From the NCBI GenBank assembly GCA_024663395.1, contig JANFAH010000010.1, positions 1,733,811-1,797,810 on the forward strand: a stretch of DNA of 64,000 nt. The letters are read 5' to 3'. The notes beneath the pieces are model-generated. The model was not told where the DNA came from and searched no databases. It was given only the letters and a program-made list of their open reading frames with translations. Within the stretch, counting starts at the first letter, position 1. Every line of letters begins with the position of its first letter. The stretch is from Pisolithus tinctorius (Eukaryota; Basidiomycota; Agaricomycetes; Boletales; Pisolithaceae). Made by a program: the position numbers and the translations under genes. Shown here one piece after another: positions 20,822-33,663 of this stretch.

Positions 20822-21303
20822 TTCCGAAATGCTGAAGATGAAGGGATTGCAGTGGTTCAGGAAAAAGGGCAGGGGATCGTGAGGAAGTACGTACCAACAA
20901 CATGCAGCGCAAGCCACCACGTTGCAATGCTGCTGTGATGATCTTACGGCAATCTTACCCTGAAGATAATGGAACTCGTTGCATTGCCAGAACATTACGA
21001 TGATCATTATTAAGCAGGAGAGGGGTTTCATAATGCTTATTACAATTTGTCATCATTGGCATGACCCTAAACATTTTTGCAACACGGCTGTCGTCCGTGA
21101 TCATGGCCAACCCACCCTTGGCAGCAGTTTTTGGCCATTCCCACGGTCTTTAGATGTAGTTTATGTGTACGTGAGAATAGGTCATATAGATGCCTGTCCT
21201 CAGGGCGAGGCTCGTGCCAATTCCAAAAATAGTTGTGTCATCTACAGGCCTCCAATGCCATAATGAATTCCCTAGATACTTTATGTAAGGCAACATCTGC
21301 TAA

Positions 21304-21488
21304 CCTTCAGTGAGTCGCTCGTAAGAGCCACTGGCGGCGGTCCACCATAGTAGACTGACATTTCCGAGAGGCTATGCTGAGGGTCTTGCCTCCACAAACC
21401 TTCATGAGTAGCTCTTAAGAGCCACTGGCAGCGGTCCACTGGAGTAGACTGACATTGCCTGAGAGGCTGCACTGAGGGTCTCACTGGA
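21304..21488. repeat. Two tandem 95-bp units upstream of the transposase
   Basis: CCTTCA(G/T)GAGT(C/A)GCTC begins at 21304 and again at 21399. Both units continue through AAGAGCCACTGGC, GGTCCAC, GTAGACTGACATT, GAGAGGCT and TGAGGGTCT. The units lie about 480 bases before the Plavaka start codon. Subterminal tandem units near a transposase gene often bind the transposase, so this may mark the left end zone of the element. No matching array was found near 14.2-14.5 kb. Confidence 0.7.
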
Positions 21489-21786
21489 GTTTTTTTCGTG
21501 TTCAAACCATATGTTTTTTTGTTCTTTGTGGCAGTCATCCCATACAATATGTTTTTTTCAGTTAGTTTTGACCTTGGTCACATGAGAACGATTCGCAGGG
21601 CATAAACTAATTGTATTGGAGGTATACAGAACACGATGTGTATCGACGACCAATATGTACTGTGCACGAGATCTCAGAAGCATATGGTAAAAAAATTTTA
21701 AAGTTTTCTCTCGAGAATGGTAAGGAAGATGTACGCAAATGGCAACATATAAGCTCGGAACACACCCAGAGGCTAGAACTGGCAGA
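21489..21786. other. Intergenic, nothing recognised
   Basis: AT-rich sequence between the tandem repeat and the stop of the next minus-strand gene. No gene or repeat was recognised. Confidence 0.4.
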
Positions 21787-24700
21787 CTACTCGGCAGCTG
21801 GACTCAGACTTTGTGGTGTCGCCAGGACGTGGCAGAAGAGGAGTAGCGCCAACAGCAACTTCTGGGACAGTGCCAGTCCGGCCGATGGGAGTGGGGTCAT
21901 GGCGGAAGTGAGAATCCTCATACCCTCCCCCGCCTGAAGTAGTAATCTGGCATGCAGAGCGAGAGCGACGTGCTGAATGTTGTAGTTGGGATGTCCCGCA
22001 TTACTAGTCTGTTGCTGCGGCATGGCTGATGGCGCACCCTCCATGTACGATCTGTAAGATGGACAGGCCAGGTGGTGGGTATGGGGGAGGATAGGGAACT
22101 GCTGGATGGTTGTACCATCCTCCACGCATGACTGGTGTTGTAATCGTAAGGTACCCCTGGCATCTGCCACGGTGGGATACCTGGCCCAGGGAGCCACTCA
22201 GGTGAAAGTATGTTGCTGTGATAGATGATTGAACTGCGTAGCGTGGAGAGGGTGAGGTACATTGTAAGCAATATGTGGGCCACCAGGGCCCAAGGTCGAA
22301 CTCAAACACACGCCATGAATGGAATGTGGACTGGTTTGCCGAGCATTGTCAACCTCACTTTCCATCGTAGGTAGACTGTCCTTCCTCGGCTGCACAGAGC
22401 CTAGCAGATGCGGTATGCGAGACTTCATTGGATGTACTGGGAATATCCAGCTTGTCTGGGAACACACGAAGCTGAAGGTTGAACGGCTCTTGGTCGCTAC
22501 CTAAGTGGGCTTTACCTTGCACAAGACACAGGTGCCAGGCGCTTGGCATGTGTTGTTGGAGACCCTTGTCCGGTGGCAGGGCCACTAGTATAGCCTGAGA
22601 AGAACCCTCCATCTGGCCCATCATCCTCACTGACGAAGAGATCAGCAGCGGCATGAGTGACAGGGGTGGAGGGAGCTAGCCAGGACAATAAGTGGTCATT
22701 AGCAGCGTGCACGTAATGTTGAAAGTGACGGAGCTTACCTGCATTCGGTTTCGCATCAGATTCGTTGAGTACTTGTGCGGCCTCAGGGACTGAAGTGGAC
22801 GTGACATTGGAAATGGTAGAAGTATCCAATGCTTCATTGGGGCCGGGGATCATGGAAACGGGGACAGAAGTGTTGCGCAGAATGCCGGGAGTCTCACGGG
22901 AATCGGTGATGTTAGAAATGGAAATGCTGCACATAACTCCAGGAGCATCGGAGCCAGCGGCAATGACTGACGTAAGGTTTGCAGTGTCAGCAGACACCTT
23001 GCCAGAGTCTGATGTGGTAGATTCAAGAGTTTTCTGTGCAGAACCGGTGGCGACAATGTGACGAGTGGTGTCTGAAGCAATAGCAGGGACAAGTGCCTTC
23101 ACGATATTGGTAGTCCCCTTGCGAGGCTCTGGAACGTTAAGTCGAGCGCTTTCGGTGACGATACGATCAGTGAGATCTGACATAACGGGAGGGACGAACT
23201 TCTTCGTAGTGCTGGTGGAACCCTTGCGAAGGCTCCAGAATGTCAGATCGAATACTCTGCTCCACCATACCATCCACTTGACCACCGTCCGATGAAACTG
23301 TACATTGGCAACGATGGAATACGACAGCCGGCCTTGCTACTCTTCAAAACTTTCGACAGTCCTCGCCTTGCTTTGCTTAGATGTCTTTACTTTGCGCTTG
23401 CGGGAAAGCGGTTCTTGCTCATAGTCAGACATATCCGCAACATGCCTCGCCTTGCTGGCAGCCTCACCATCTTCCATCTCAACATCACTGGCTACACTGT
23501 CGTCGTCCTGGGCATCCGCGGGATGAAAGTCGTCACCAGAGGACTCGGACTGAGATTGCGAACTACTTGAGAGGCTTATGACTTCAGAAGCTCCAGCAGC
23601 TTTCGACTTCGAAGATCGTTGAGGAGCACCGAGTGCCTTTGGCCGAGAGCCGGTGCTGGAACTAGGCTTCTTGTCCGCGGAGACCTCTTCAATGCCATCA
23701 GAATTCCCGATCCTTCCATCTCAGTCAACTTCAAACCGAGCTCTCTTCTTAGTCTTATTCCTCCTGACACGTGTAGCGGCGATGTTGGGCAATCGGCTGG
23801 GTCCAAGGTAATCCATGGTGGAGTTCACGAACACACGCTTGCCCCTCGTAAGATTAGAGTCATGAGATGGCGGGGCACTAATGATGACTGGTTTCTTCGA
23901 TGAAAGAAGCGCCTCTGTGACTACATTAGCATCCACTGTCACTAGAAAAATTAGGAAGGTACCTTTCAGCTTAGGGAAGCGCTGAAGATGAAGCTGGTTG
24001 GTGCTTTGGTCCTCGAGAGCAGGCGACAAGCTTCGAGCAATCAGTGAGGGTTAAGTCCGAAATACCCTTCCCTGTTTCCCTTCCTGCGGCATTCCTCGCC
24101 TGGGAATATAACATCTGCCAGCCAGTTCATCAAGACCAAAGCACTGCCTGCCAAATGATTGAGGAGTGACTTCCATGGGAACAATTTTGTGACGCCCATT
24201 TGAAACCAAAACTCTCTAAATGACGTGTTAAATGGCATCGCACAGGGAATGTGAAAGGCCTACCGATATGCTTTCTGAGGAGTTGCTTAACTGCGCTCAT
24301 GATCCGAACGAATAAATTCGACTTCATCGTCGTTATTGGACTTGTCGTTCTTCTCATTAACGGGCCGTTGCTTTCCTTTCTCAGCAACAACCTCGGTATC
24401 CATGGTAACGGCACGTTGCTTTCCTTTTCCTTTCTCAACAACGACCTCGGTATCTACATCATCGGTACCCCCAAAGGCTTCAGTCACGGAGTCCAGAGAA
24501 ACTTTGTTACTAAATAACATATCAGACGGCAATAGAGAAAGTAGCGACATGACTTACTATATGTGCGCCTTGAAATGCCCGATGATCTCGTGTGTATCAG
24601 CGCGGCACCGGGAAGGGAAGAACTATAAACATGAGCATTTGACATGAAAGTGCACGAAACCGGGACGTACCCCATCAGCACCAGGAGTTGTGAAAACATG

Positions 24701-26330
24701 GGCAAGACCAGCATCTTGGTTGACGACCCTACCCACCAAAATATAGCAACCCTCAAATGCATGTGATTTTGATAACGCAGCGAACTGAAACCAATCAAAG
24801 ATCAAAATATTTCACAAATGGTATGTCCAAGAGGTACTGACGTTGTGATCAATGTTCTTTATCGTCTTGTTGAACAATCGCTGGCGCTGGGCAACCGTGC
24901 CTCCAATGTCTTCAAGCTCCTCAGCCTCCTTCCATGTTTCCAGGATGTCAACGTAAGTATCGGGGAACTCAGCTTTGAAACATGAATAGCATGCTTTCCT
25001 CATATCCACCGACGGAGTCCCCTGGACTGCCTCAGGTGCAGGGAGCCGAGCAAGTTCAGTCCGCATGTGCTTCGCGAAATAGGCGGAATAAAGGTTCCAG
25101 AGGTTTTGCAGATTTGAGCGTGAATACTGACGGTTGTAACGGTCCCTGACCTGTTGCCACGGCATTCCTCGACTTTCCCCAAGTTTACTGAATATATCGT
25201 TAACTTGCTGAAAACCTTCATTGAACTCGTCCATGGCGGCAGCTGGCAACCTTCCACGAGTATATATAGGGTCGCCGCCATCCTCACCACACCCATCGCT
25301 CTCAATCTCAGAGGTACATTCACGAGAGAATGTAGCCGAGCGCAGTGGACGGGGGGAAACATGACTGCGAGGAGTGGGCGACTCTGGGCAGGAAAATGAT
25401 GAAATAGGAAAAGGCGGAACGGTCTTCATCGAAGGTACTGTCTAACAGCAATTATTGATCAGCGAAACGCTTGTCTAGAGGGAAGGTAGGGACTCACTTT
25501 AGCGGGTGCATTTTCAACGATCTCCACAGGCTCGAATCCCAATCTGTCCAGGGCATATGACGGGGCCAAACCGGGCGCACGAGTCAAAGCTAGAGCAGTA
25601 CCTGGCGCTGGAGCCTCTTTTGCGACCTCGTTTGTGAGGGTAGTGGAGGGGTGTGTGGAAGGTACTGGTAAATCGGGAGGAGGTTTGGATGGCGCTCTCG
25701 CGAGGGTACTGAGAGGTGGGACAGAGTGTCCACGCTTCGAAACAGCTGGCCCAGCCAGCCATGGTGTGTAATCACCCTCGACAACTAAATTGAATTAGTT
25801 ACAGGACCGTTCCAAAAGGCGCATGACTTACTTGGATTTTTTGCCAGGGAAGTGTCGGTCTGCACATTCGCGACGGGTGACGATTGTTCAGGAGGCAGTT
25901 TGGACGGCGCTCCCTGTGAGGGTATTGAGAGGGGGAACAGAGCGTCCAGGCTTCGGGATACCTGGGCTGGAAGGACAAGACTGCGACGTCACCCTCAGCG
26001 ACTATATTGAATTAGCACGCGATAACCTCAGACAGCAGGTGACTTGCCTGGATTTTTCATCGGGGAAGTATCCTGCCCTAGTGTTCGGCGCGATGGGTTC
26101 GGAGAGGAATGGGTTATCATCACTGTCGGTCGCGAGCATATGGCTTCAGCGGAGCGATGCTTCGCGAAACCAACCCAGTATCTCGAGTAGTCGCTTTGAC
26201 TTTCTGATGGAGTCACGTTGGAGTCACGAACGGCGGCGTGGGTTCGCGGCGACCACCTCCAACCTGTACCACAACGAAGTCATCAGTGAGTACTCGCGGA
26301 TGGCTCTGGATGCACGGAAGAAGTATCCAG
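21787..26330 (-). CDS. Large multi-exon uncharacterised agaricomycete gene with duplicated exons
   Basis: The 5' part (about 26330-25500) encodes Pro-rich sequence in two tandem exon copies, one containing VEGDYTPWLAGPAVSKRGHS. Good splice borders (GTGAGT at 25498) lead into the exon 25439-24812, with a conserved block reading GMPWQQVRDRYNRQYSRSN and AEFPDTYVDILETWKEAEE. Next comes HAFEGCYILVGRVVNQDA and TTPGADG (about 24760-24665), then an exon ending in a Lys-rich segment (24550-24287), a block with AVKQLLRKHIG (about 24290), a nuclear-type basic stretch (VRRNKTKKRARFE, about 23725) and Ser/Thr-rich sequence to 22512 with an internal repeat. The Pro-rich C-terminus stops at 21787. The central blocks resemble a family common in agaricomycete genomes but of unknown role. 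The exact exon set is uncertain, and stops such as the one near 23722 may be lesions. Confidence 0.5.
22990..23260 (-). repeat. Coding tandem repeat, about 103 bp
   Basis: Within the large gene, the words RKGSTSTTKKFVPPVMSD and RKGTTNIVKALVPAIASD start corresponding units at about 23230 and 23127. Both are followed by Thr/Ile/Val-rich sequence with TDRIV/TRHIV. The copies are diverged, so the duplication is not recent. Confidence 0.6.
25660..26090 (-). repeat. Tandem exon duplication, about 215 bp
   Basis: The segment starting TGGATGGCGCTC at 25686 recurs at 25901 (TGGACGGCGCTC). The intron-proximal word GACTTACTTGGATTTTT at 25825 recurs at 26040 as GACTTGCCTGGATTTTT. The unit covers the end of one exon, its intron and the start of the next, and it lies in the 5' part of the large minus-strand gene. 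Confidence 0.75.
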
Positions 26331-27123
26331 GCATGCCGGTAGCGATGGTAAGGTGATCACCGGAGGGTTACCTCTAGTGTTGTGTACGTTCTCCTGAAGA
26401 AAGAAATCAGATACGGTGTAGAACAGAGAGACGATCCTAACTGTAGCCATGAAAACTTTCAACCGTACAAAAAATGAAGGGTGAGGGGAAAGAGCCGCAA
26501 CGAGGTCCGGTACGCCGCCTTTATACAGAACGACAATCATCAAAGATCTCCCGAGGATCAGAAATGCCCATCTGAGCAATACGATAGCCCAAAACTTGGG
26601 CAGAAGCCAAGGGAACACTGTGCTTCCAACTTGATGGGTTAGATTCAGATCGTGACGGCAGACTTTGTGGCAGGGAGGATGCAGAGGGCGCGGAGAGCCT
26701 CTGGGTACCCCACCAACTGTACTCGTTCTCCAGTATGCACGAATAGTAGACAGGATCGTTCGTTAGATTGAGTCTTGGTAGGAATGGAGTGGTCATTGTG
26801 GAACATCGATTATCGTAGTCAAGAGCAAGCAGTGAGTGAGCTAGAAATGTCGTAAAGGTGTGCGCTGGTAGCTCCGACCACAACAGCCAATCACAACAGT
26901 GAATAAACTTCCTACTGAATGCGAAACATAGCTGGTGCAGCGACAAAGGCATTTTCAGCTGCATTAATAGTCGGAATTAATTCAGTATTCGTCCCCCTGT
27001 CGGATGCTACTAGAATGAGCATATGCCATATACTGGGGTGAGTGAATGTGCATGCTTAGCACATACGTAGTGCACCGAACTGGCACAGTTTCAGAGTCAT
27101 ACTTGGTCCCTCAGGTAGTTCAA
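26331..27123. other. ORF of 147 codons on the minus strand, otherwise nothing recognised
   Basis: A minus-strand ORF at 26521-26964 encodes a hydrophobic start, then a Ser/Pro-rich part. An overlapping frame (26283-26618) has a membrane-like stretch. A spliced small membrane protein is possible, but I recognise no family. From 26970 to 27120 there is no ORF. Confidence 0.3.
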
Positions 27124-27885
27124 ATGGGGCGCACACCAAAATACCTCACTCTCAAAGAAAGACAGGAAGCTCTACGTAGGCAGAGGGCCTGCTATGCATC
27201 TACAAGGTAACCGAAACACACGTTTAATGTGCAGCAGATTAATCGAAATGTATTTTAGAGGCAAGCCACTCCGTTCTGACCAGAATCACCTGTGCGTATA
27301 GGAAGCGGGCAGGGCGACACCTCAGTAAAGAGGCTATGAATACAACTCAACCACCTGCATCGCAGATCATCCGTCCCAACGTCGTTTCGTCCGTTCCAGC
27401 CCTGTCGCCATTGCTTATTGCACATGCGACCAAGTCTCTACCAACGTCGTCTCTGTTTCTGGAAGCGGCTCGGAGCTGCCGATGCTCTGGACGAATCAGA
27501 CCTCCCTAGATGGGAGGAGGACCCTCCCTACATGGATTCTGAACCGGATTCGACCCTACAGGAGGAAAGGTTCACACAAAATCTCATCGATGTCATGCTC
27601 GGGCGACGCATGCAGCTGTCGAATGAATCAAAGGTCCAACGCGAGAGGCGCTTTGCAGAAGGTGATCACAAGCTGATCTTCGCTGAGCTGGTGGATGATC
27701 TTAAGGAGCAAATCGCGCGATGGTCTGCTGCAATTGATATTGTAGGGAGTCGTGTGTCTGGAGGACGCAACAACCGAATGGCAGCATGCTGGTTGCAGTG
27801 GCGGGCCCGAGAAATATATGATTTTGCAAGGGAGGCATTGGTTTTGGAGAACGGCGGAAACCCTTACCACAACAACTCGACGTAG
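27124..27885 (+). CDS. Companion gene of the KDZ element
   Basis: The start at 27124 gives MGRTPKYLTLKERQEALRRQ, a basic N-terminus typical of small proteins found beside KDZ transposase genes in agaricomycetes. An intron starts at 27209 (GTAACC). After a second intron comes basic sequence (RKRAGRHLSKEA), then a frame change near 27470, and the long ORF ending at 27885 with ALDESDLPRWEEDPPYMDSE, then LIDVMLGRRM and WLQWRAREIYDFAREAL. The frame change means a missed short intron or a lesion. The protein resembles nothing of known function. The basic start and tail-to-tail position suggest a DNA-binding helper of the transposon. Its stop (27883-27885) lies one base from the KDZ stop. Confidence 0.6.
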
Positions 27886-27886
27886 T

Positions 27887-30800
27887 TTACATGTCAGATA
27901 ATGGAATGCTAAGTATGAGGGATTGGAGGTAACGACGAAATGCAATCATGTTTCCCTCGCGCAGATTGGTAATATCATAACCTCGTAGGACTGGCTGCAA
28001 CTTGAGCTAAGACCCAAAGACCGCAGTCATACCCGTTGGACTGCAAAGGCTCGCACTAGTATATTTCTTGAGGGATAGTTATCAAGTATAATTGACGGTG
28101 CTTACGATAATCGGGTGTGCAGACCATGATCCCAAATCTCTCCGAGGGACTCTGAGCCTCTTTGAGGCAATGAAGGACATGCGAGAAATGAGTCTGGAGA
28201 TATCCTGTGGACAGTTAGTAAGCGCAGAGTACATGAATATTCGGTTACCTTTATGTCCTGTTTCCACGGCTTTTGTTCTGCGAGACTGTCGAAGAGGAGG
28301 AGTTGCTTGGAAGGGAACTTAATGACACAGAGAACCCAATGCCCGATGGGGGATGGCCGGTGAATTGGGAGGATCCACATCGTTTTTTCCCAGTACCGAG
28401 TCCACGAAATGTTGCCCACAGAACGTTGTCTTCGGCATGATATCGAATATGCAGGAGGTCGTGCGTCGAGAATATCGCACATTGTGTGGCAGCCGATGAT
28501 TGAAATTCCGAATAAAGAAGTGCAGAGCAACCGTTGATGCAGGTATCATTGAGTCGGGCGGTCGGGGAAGCGAGACGCTCATAGTCGTTTGCCTCGAAGG
28601 TTTGACGGGGGAATCCATCTTGTGTTTCTCGAACACGCCTCACATAAACGCCGCAAGCGATGAGTACATTGCTATAGACATCCATCGTATCAACGGTCGG
28701 GGTCTGTGAAATGTTACTAAATGGGTCGAGTATATTCAGATCGGACTTACGAAAGGGAGTTTCCAGAGAACATCCACATTATGAGAGTCCTTTTGATCTT
28801 CGGCATCGCCCTGAGTCCTCTTCGTTAGTGGTCGGTGGTGACTCCGTATCTTCGAGAATGTCCGCCAAAGCAATCTGGGCGGGGTCCAGGATGTCTTCTA
28901 TAGGGTCAGGATCAAGAGCTAGTCCGCATCGTCTTCGCTCAAAGCATCTGCAGGTATGTCGCATAGAATAGGAGGGAGCCATTGCAAAACGAGTGAGGTG
29001 GCAGCGGCAGTGTGCGAGCGAAGTAGCGACAGTCACGGCAGTGCGGGCATGGCTTGCATAGCGAACAGCAGAGGCCAGCGGGTTGGGCCACCTTTCTTGC
29101 AGTTTTGCCAAGGATTCACGATGTTGCTGAAGGACTAAATAGTACTTAGAGTCTGCGCAGTGTTAGTCCATGTAGCCAATAAACCGTTCCCGGACTTACT
29201 TTCTGGCAATCGTATTGCGAGCTCAATAGCACATAGTTCACGACCAAACCATCGGCACATATGGTCAGCCTCCATCCCAAGACGCCGCTGTTCTTCAAGG
29301 CAACGATCGCTCTTGAGAACCGCTCTGATGCCTTCTCTGACATCAACATCTTCTAGCCACCGTGGAATTTCTCCAACAGAAGGTGTTACCCAAACGTCTT
29401 CGAGGAGGCTTTGGTCATTCCGTAATTCCGCAAGCTTCGTTGGAAGTGGTGATGGAAGGGGAATGCCAGAAGATGCGTCATATAGCTCAGCGAGACGTTC
29501 ACAGTACTTGTTAAATTTACGGATGGCGGACATGAGGGCTGGCTGGCGTTTTGCGATTGCTTTTCGAGTCTGCTGATGGAGTTTTGTGCCTAAACTGACT
29601 TAATTAATGTAACAACGACAAGGTACAAGTCACCTACCCAATGCCTTCTGGTTGCCCCCTACTGCACGATCGAGTTTGTCCCATTCGAAAAAACTGCCAA
29701 TCACGTGCTTCCGAATACTGATCTTCAAATCCCACACCATTAGAAGGGTCCGAACAAACTCCAAGTTAACTCCATGGAGTTCTGGAAATTTGTCAGGGAT
29801 GTTGAGAGAAGTATACAACGCGTCTATCTTGTTTAGAAGTCGGTCGTGGCTGCGCTCCAGACTCTCGAGAGCGTCAAGGGTATCCTGCGTCGCGCCCTGC
29901 ACGATTATCGTGCGCGCGGCTTGTAGGGCTCTGTCGGAGGCTTCTACATCGGCTTGCAATACAAGGACTGTGTCTAATTCTTTCTTCAGTCGCGCTGGCA
30001 CATCTAAAAAATGGGAGTTGACAGGGGAGTTCAGTACTGTGATGTGAGACTTACTGTGCACATATCGAAAGCTGCGCACTGCGTTGATCAGACCACTGCT
30101 TCCACAACTCCGGAATACCAATCCCACAGTCACTGATGACGTTCTGTGCCTCAGAACCTTGTTCAGCAATTCCTTTCTTTAGTCGGTGTCGAATCCAGTC
30201 CCCAAGATCACTACACATCTCCAGTCCTATGGCTGGTCGCATGCCTGATCAATTAACCATATCTGCCGTTCACGCTGAAGCGAATATTTCAAGTTCTTGT
30301 CAACTACAATAAAGAATTAGACTTACCGACGAGGCTCGCTCAATGCCGATAAGTTTGATGAATTGTGACCAAAGGCAGTTCGGTCCCCTCCCCATCAGAA
30401 AGACCTAGTCCATTAATAATGTGTGGGTTGTAAGTAAGCTGGCAAGCCCACTCATGGCCATAGGCATGCATAGCCATTGTTGCGAAGCGTAGGCGAGAGA
30501 CAATTCCATTGTTTAGAATGTCATACTTATGCAAGGATATCAGCATGGGTATAGATGTAAAAAGTGAATTACTGACCTTGGATAACGAGCGATCAAGAAC
30601 GCAACCGATGTCGTACAATACAACAACGGTTGCTGCCGATGGCAAGAGGGAAAAGAGGTGTTCCAGGAGTGCGATACTATACTTCTGTTGTTCGCCAGGG
30701 GTGTCAATGTTCACAAAGAAAAGCGGGATATCGTGACGGCATATGAGAGCCATGATGCCGGTGTCGTCGAAGCAATCCATCGCAGCCTTCCGCTTGTTGC

Positions 30801-32101
30801 TGTCAGCTGCTTTGTACGACGCCTCACATTGGTCAATCGCTTCGTCAGGAACTATGACGTGATGTTGTCTTGGGGACCGCTTACGTGCCCGTCCAACCTG
30901 ATGACCCACCTCATCCACTTGGGCCTTGGGAATGAAATATGTGGGCTCGTAGAAGGGGGGGCAACTGCCTGCTGAGCGCCGATGACGATGGTGAAAATTC
31001 TCATCAGTGGCAACATGAACGTCACCACCTTCACTCAATGGTCGCCCAAACATGGTACCTGCGAAACAAGCGGGGCATCTTTGGACAAGGATCGATGCAC
31101 ATAAATCCGGGGACGGCAGAGATTGACAGTCGGAAGATGGGGGGATAGTTGATGGCGGGGTTTCCTCAGCAGATTGAGCGCGATCAAGGTTCTTCGACAC
31201 GATTTGGCGACAGTGGCCGATTATATTTTCTACATGACACTCTACGTGTATTTGCAAAACATCAAACCACTGCACAGCGTGGCTGATGCTGCGACAAAAC
31301 AGTTCTTGCACAATTTTACCCTGTTAACTACGTTCGTAAGCTAGACAATTTTGATAAGTCGAGCACATACTTCTCGGGTGGTCAAGCGGAAGCCTCGGCA
31401 CTCATAATGGGTATTGAGCGCAGAAGCCAGGGCATTGATAGAGTCGCAAGAACGTTCAAATAGCGCATGATAAAATCCGAGTAATTCAATGGAAATCGCT
31501 ATGCGTGGTTGAGAAGGGGCAGTAGGGAAGAGGCCTGAACGCAGGAGTACTTGAGGAAGCGGTGCGCACGCGCAGCTTAGGATAGTCACAGTAGCAAAAC
31601 CTGGAAATATGTCAGTGTGCAACAAACATATGAAGTTAGCAACAAACGATCAAAATACAGGCAGAGGAGGGAAGAGCGCCTCAGCTCACACCCGCCATGA
31701 CAACTAAAGAGCAGCATAACACAGCCTGCCAACAGTTTTCCAGTCATTTCTGTCAAGTACTGGAGATACGACTTGATAATCGTAGGTATGACTGCTGTCC
31801 AGCTATCATAAAGCCGGCCTGAAGCCACATGTCGAGCAGAATAGTCAGGATCCTCATCAAAAGACAGTTCATCGACATGATTGAAGTGTTGAACAGCATG
31901 AGTGTCATCGATGGCAGTGTCTTCCAGCAGGGAGGGGCTAGTGGTAGACGAGACAGGTGGTGGGGATGATTTGGGGTTCAAAAGGTCGCTCAAATGTTGA
32001 AGTAGATGTTGCTGTTTGGTATCTTGACCTGGAATGACAACATTAGTTTGCGTTTTCCGCTTGTCCCTCCGTTTCTTCGGACTCGAGAAATGTTGGCCCA
32101 T
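27887..32101 (-). pseudogene. KDZ transposase fused to Ulp1-type (C48) peptidase, frameshifted
   Basis: KDZ (Kyakuja-Dileera-Zisupton) proteins are DNA transposases. The fungal ones often carry a C-terminal SUMO-protease-like domain. The start at 32101 gives MGQHFSSPKKRRDKRK. Next come YLQYLTEM (about 31750), the CELRRSSLLCLYFDRLL block, PLPQVLLRSGLFPTAPSQ and NALASALNTHYECRGF (about 31580-31400), then the long exon 31311-30340 with CPACFAG, TDENFHHRH, ARKRSPRQHH, DDTGIMALICRHDIPLFF, VVVLYDIGCVLDRS and AMHAYGHEWACQL. Downstream exons are helical (FFEWDKLDRAVGG, about 29680; TPSVGEIPRWLEDVDVREG, about 29370). The peptidase part has GHWVLCVIKF, LLLFDSLAEQKPWK (about 28330-28270) and NGYDCGLWVLA (about 28030), so His, Asp and Cys of the triad remain. 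Lesions: a shift right after GEGTE near 30380, another near 30240, and a small indel near 27985. The stop is at 27887. Confidence 0.88.
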
Positions 32102-33663
32102 GCCCAAGCTGGTGCTGGGCAGCGCGCGCTGGGTCGCAGAATAGGAATGCATATCGCAGAGGAAAAAACGCACCGTGAGAACTGGGGTAACCCTGCAACT
32201 GCAGACAGGTGCAGATCGTCGTCCAAAGGATGCTCACCACGAGCATCGTGAGCGAGCTCACTAGACAGTTTGGATACGCTCTGGAGGCAGCGTCATGAGG
32301 GTTTTGGGAGGGAAGGTAGAGGTGGTGATGATGATTAAGCTGGATATATACAGTATAAGTTCCTTAACTGATTCACGCATCGAGATATGAAAGAACTCAC
32401 CAGGTGTGGAGTTTCGGCCGAAGGATGCCAATGGCGAGCGGCACAGTGGTGGTAGTGGCAATGCTACAGGCGGCAGCGCCATCCGCTCACATGGAATAGA
32501 GAAAACGAAGGTACCTGACACCCGATGTCAGAACGTCCGAGGCAAGACAGAATGCAGCCAAACGACTCACCTGTGCCGCCCGAACCACCTTCGGACCTTA
32601 TTGTGCACATCTGTATCCCCTACAGGACTCGACGTCGACGAGGAAAGATCAAAGCGAACCCTACGAAGCGTCAGCAAAGCTCGCGCGAACAGAAACGCGC
32701 ACCATACATCCAGTATACCCTTGCAACCACTCGAATTACCTTGTGGATGCTCTCGCCACCCCTCGGATTTCCTCTTAATGTTGCTAACACATACTCGCCG
32801 CAGGGGGTGCGTTCTGTTATCGATTTGGGACATCGATGGCCCACGAGCATCGTACGGCGCTCACGCACGATGTGGCAAAGGCAAGACGACATGCATGGCC
32901 ACATATTCGTCAACACCGCTCTCAGGGCTCTCTGAGTCCAGCCCAAGTAGAGGGGTAGGAGGCCTGGGTCGCTTGGCAGCAGAAACATCTTCCTAGGAAA
33001 GAGTGATGAGATGACCCAGTGGATAAAGTGATATGGACCTGTGAACAGACCTGACTAGGGAGAGCACCTGTGGCGCTTTCGGCGATTTTGACGATTTGCC
33101 AGAAACGGGTTGGGGACAGAGATGACGAAGACGAGGCAGAAGCCATGTAAGTGATCAGACTTGGAGAGTGTGAATATGATCCCGAAGGCGAGTACCTTGA
33201 ACCGGGCATAGAGGGTGGTATCAGAGCCATCGAATGCGGCCCACCAGCATTGACGTTGGGTGAATATCGAAAATGGTATATCGCTGAGAAGATTTTGACC
33301 GGGCACGGTCGAGATGTCTGCAGGCCATGGGAAGGGTGGGGTGGAGGCGAGAGTACGTTGCCGGGGGGACAGTATACGTCTCTGTTGCTCTAGCGCGTAC
33401 TAGGAAGTCATCAAACATGATGCCATTACTTCTTCCACCTAGCGCAATCCTGCGTCCTGCGCCTTGGGAACACGAATGGATGCCCAGAGGACACACAGAT
33501 TACCTCGGCATGTTCCGAGTCTGGATGTCTAACTCGTCACAATTCAATACAGCAATACAACACATGTTTTCTCCGAATCTGCCTAGAACTAAGGTCGTAT
33601 AGAAAAAATCTCGTTCGTTACAATTACAGCAGGAGTGGGAAGTAAGGGCTCAATAGCTCAGCA
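32102..33663. other. Region of short, broken ORFs beside the KDZ gene
   Basis: A minus-strand start at 33146 (MASASSSSSLSPTRFWQIVK) opens a possible exon, and other open frames lie at 32567-32988 on both strands. Splice-like borders occur, but I cannot assemble a credible protein. The word RFWQIVK resembles RFRQIVK encoded on the minus strand near 60.41 kb. The stretch may contain the upstream end of the KDZ element. Confidence 0.3.
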
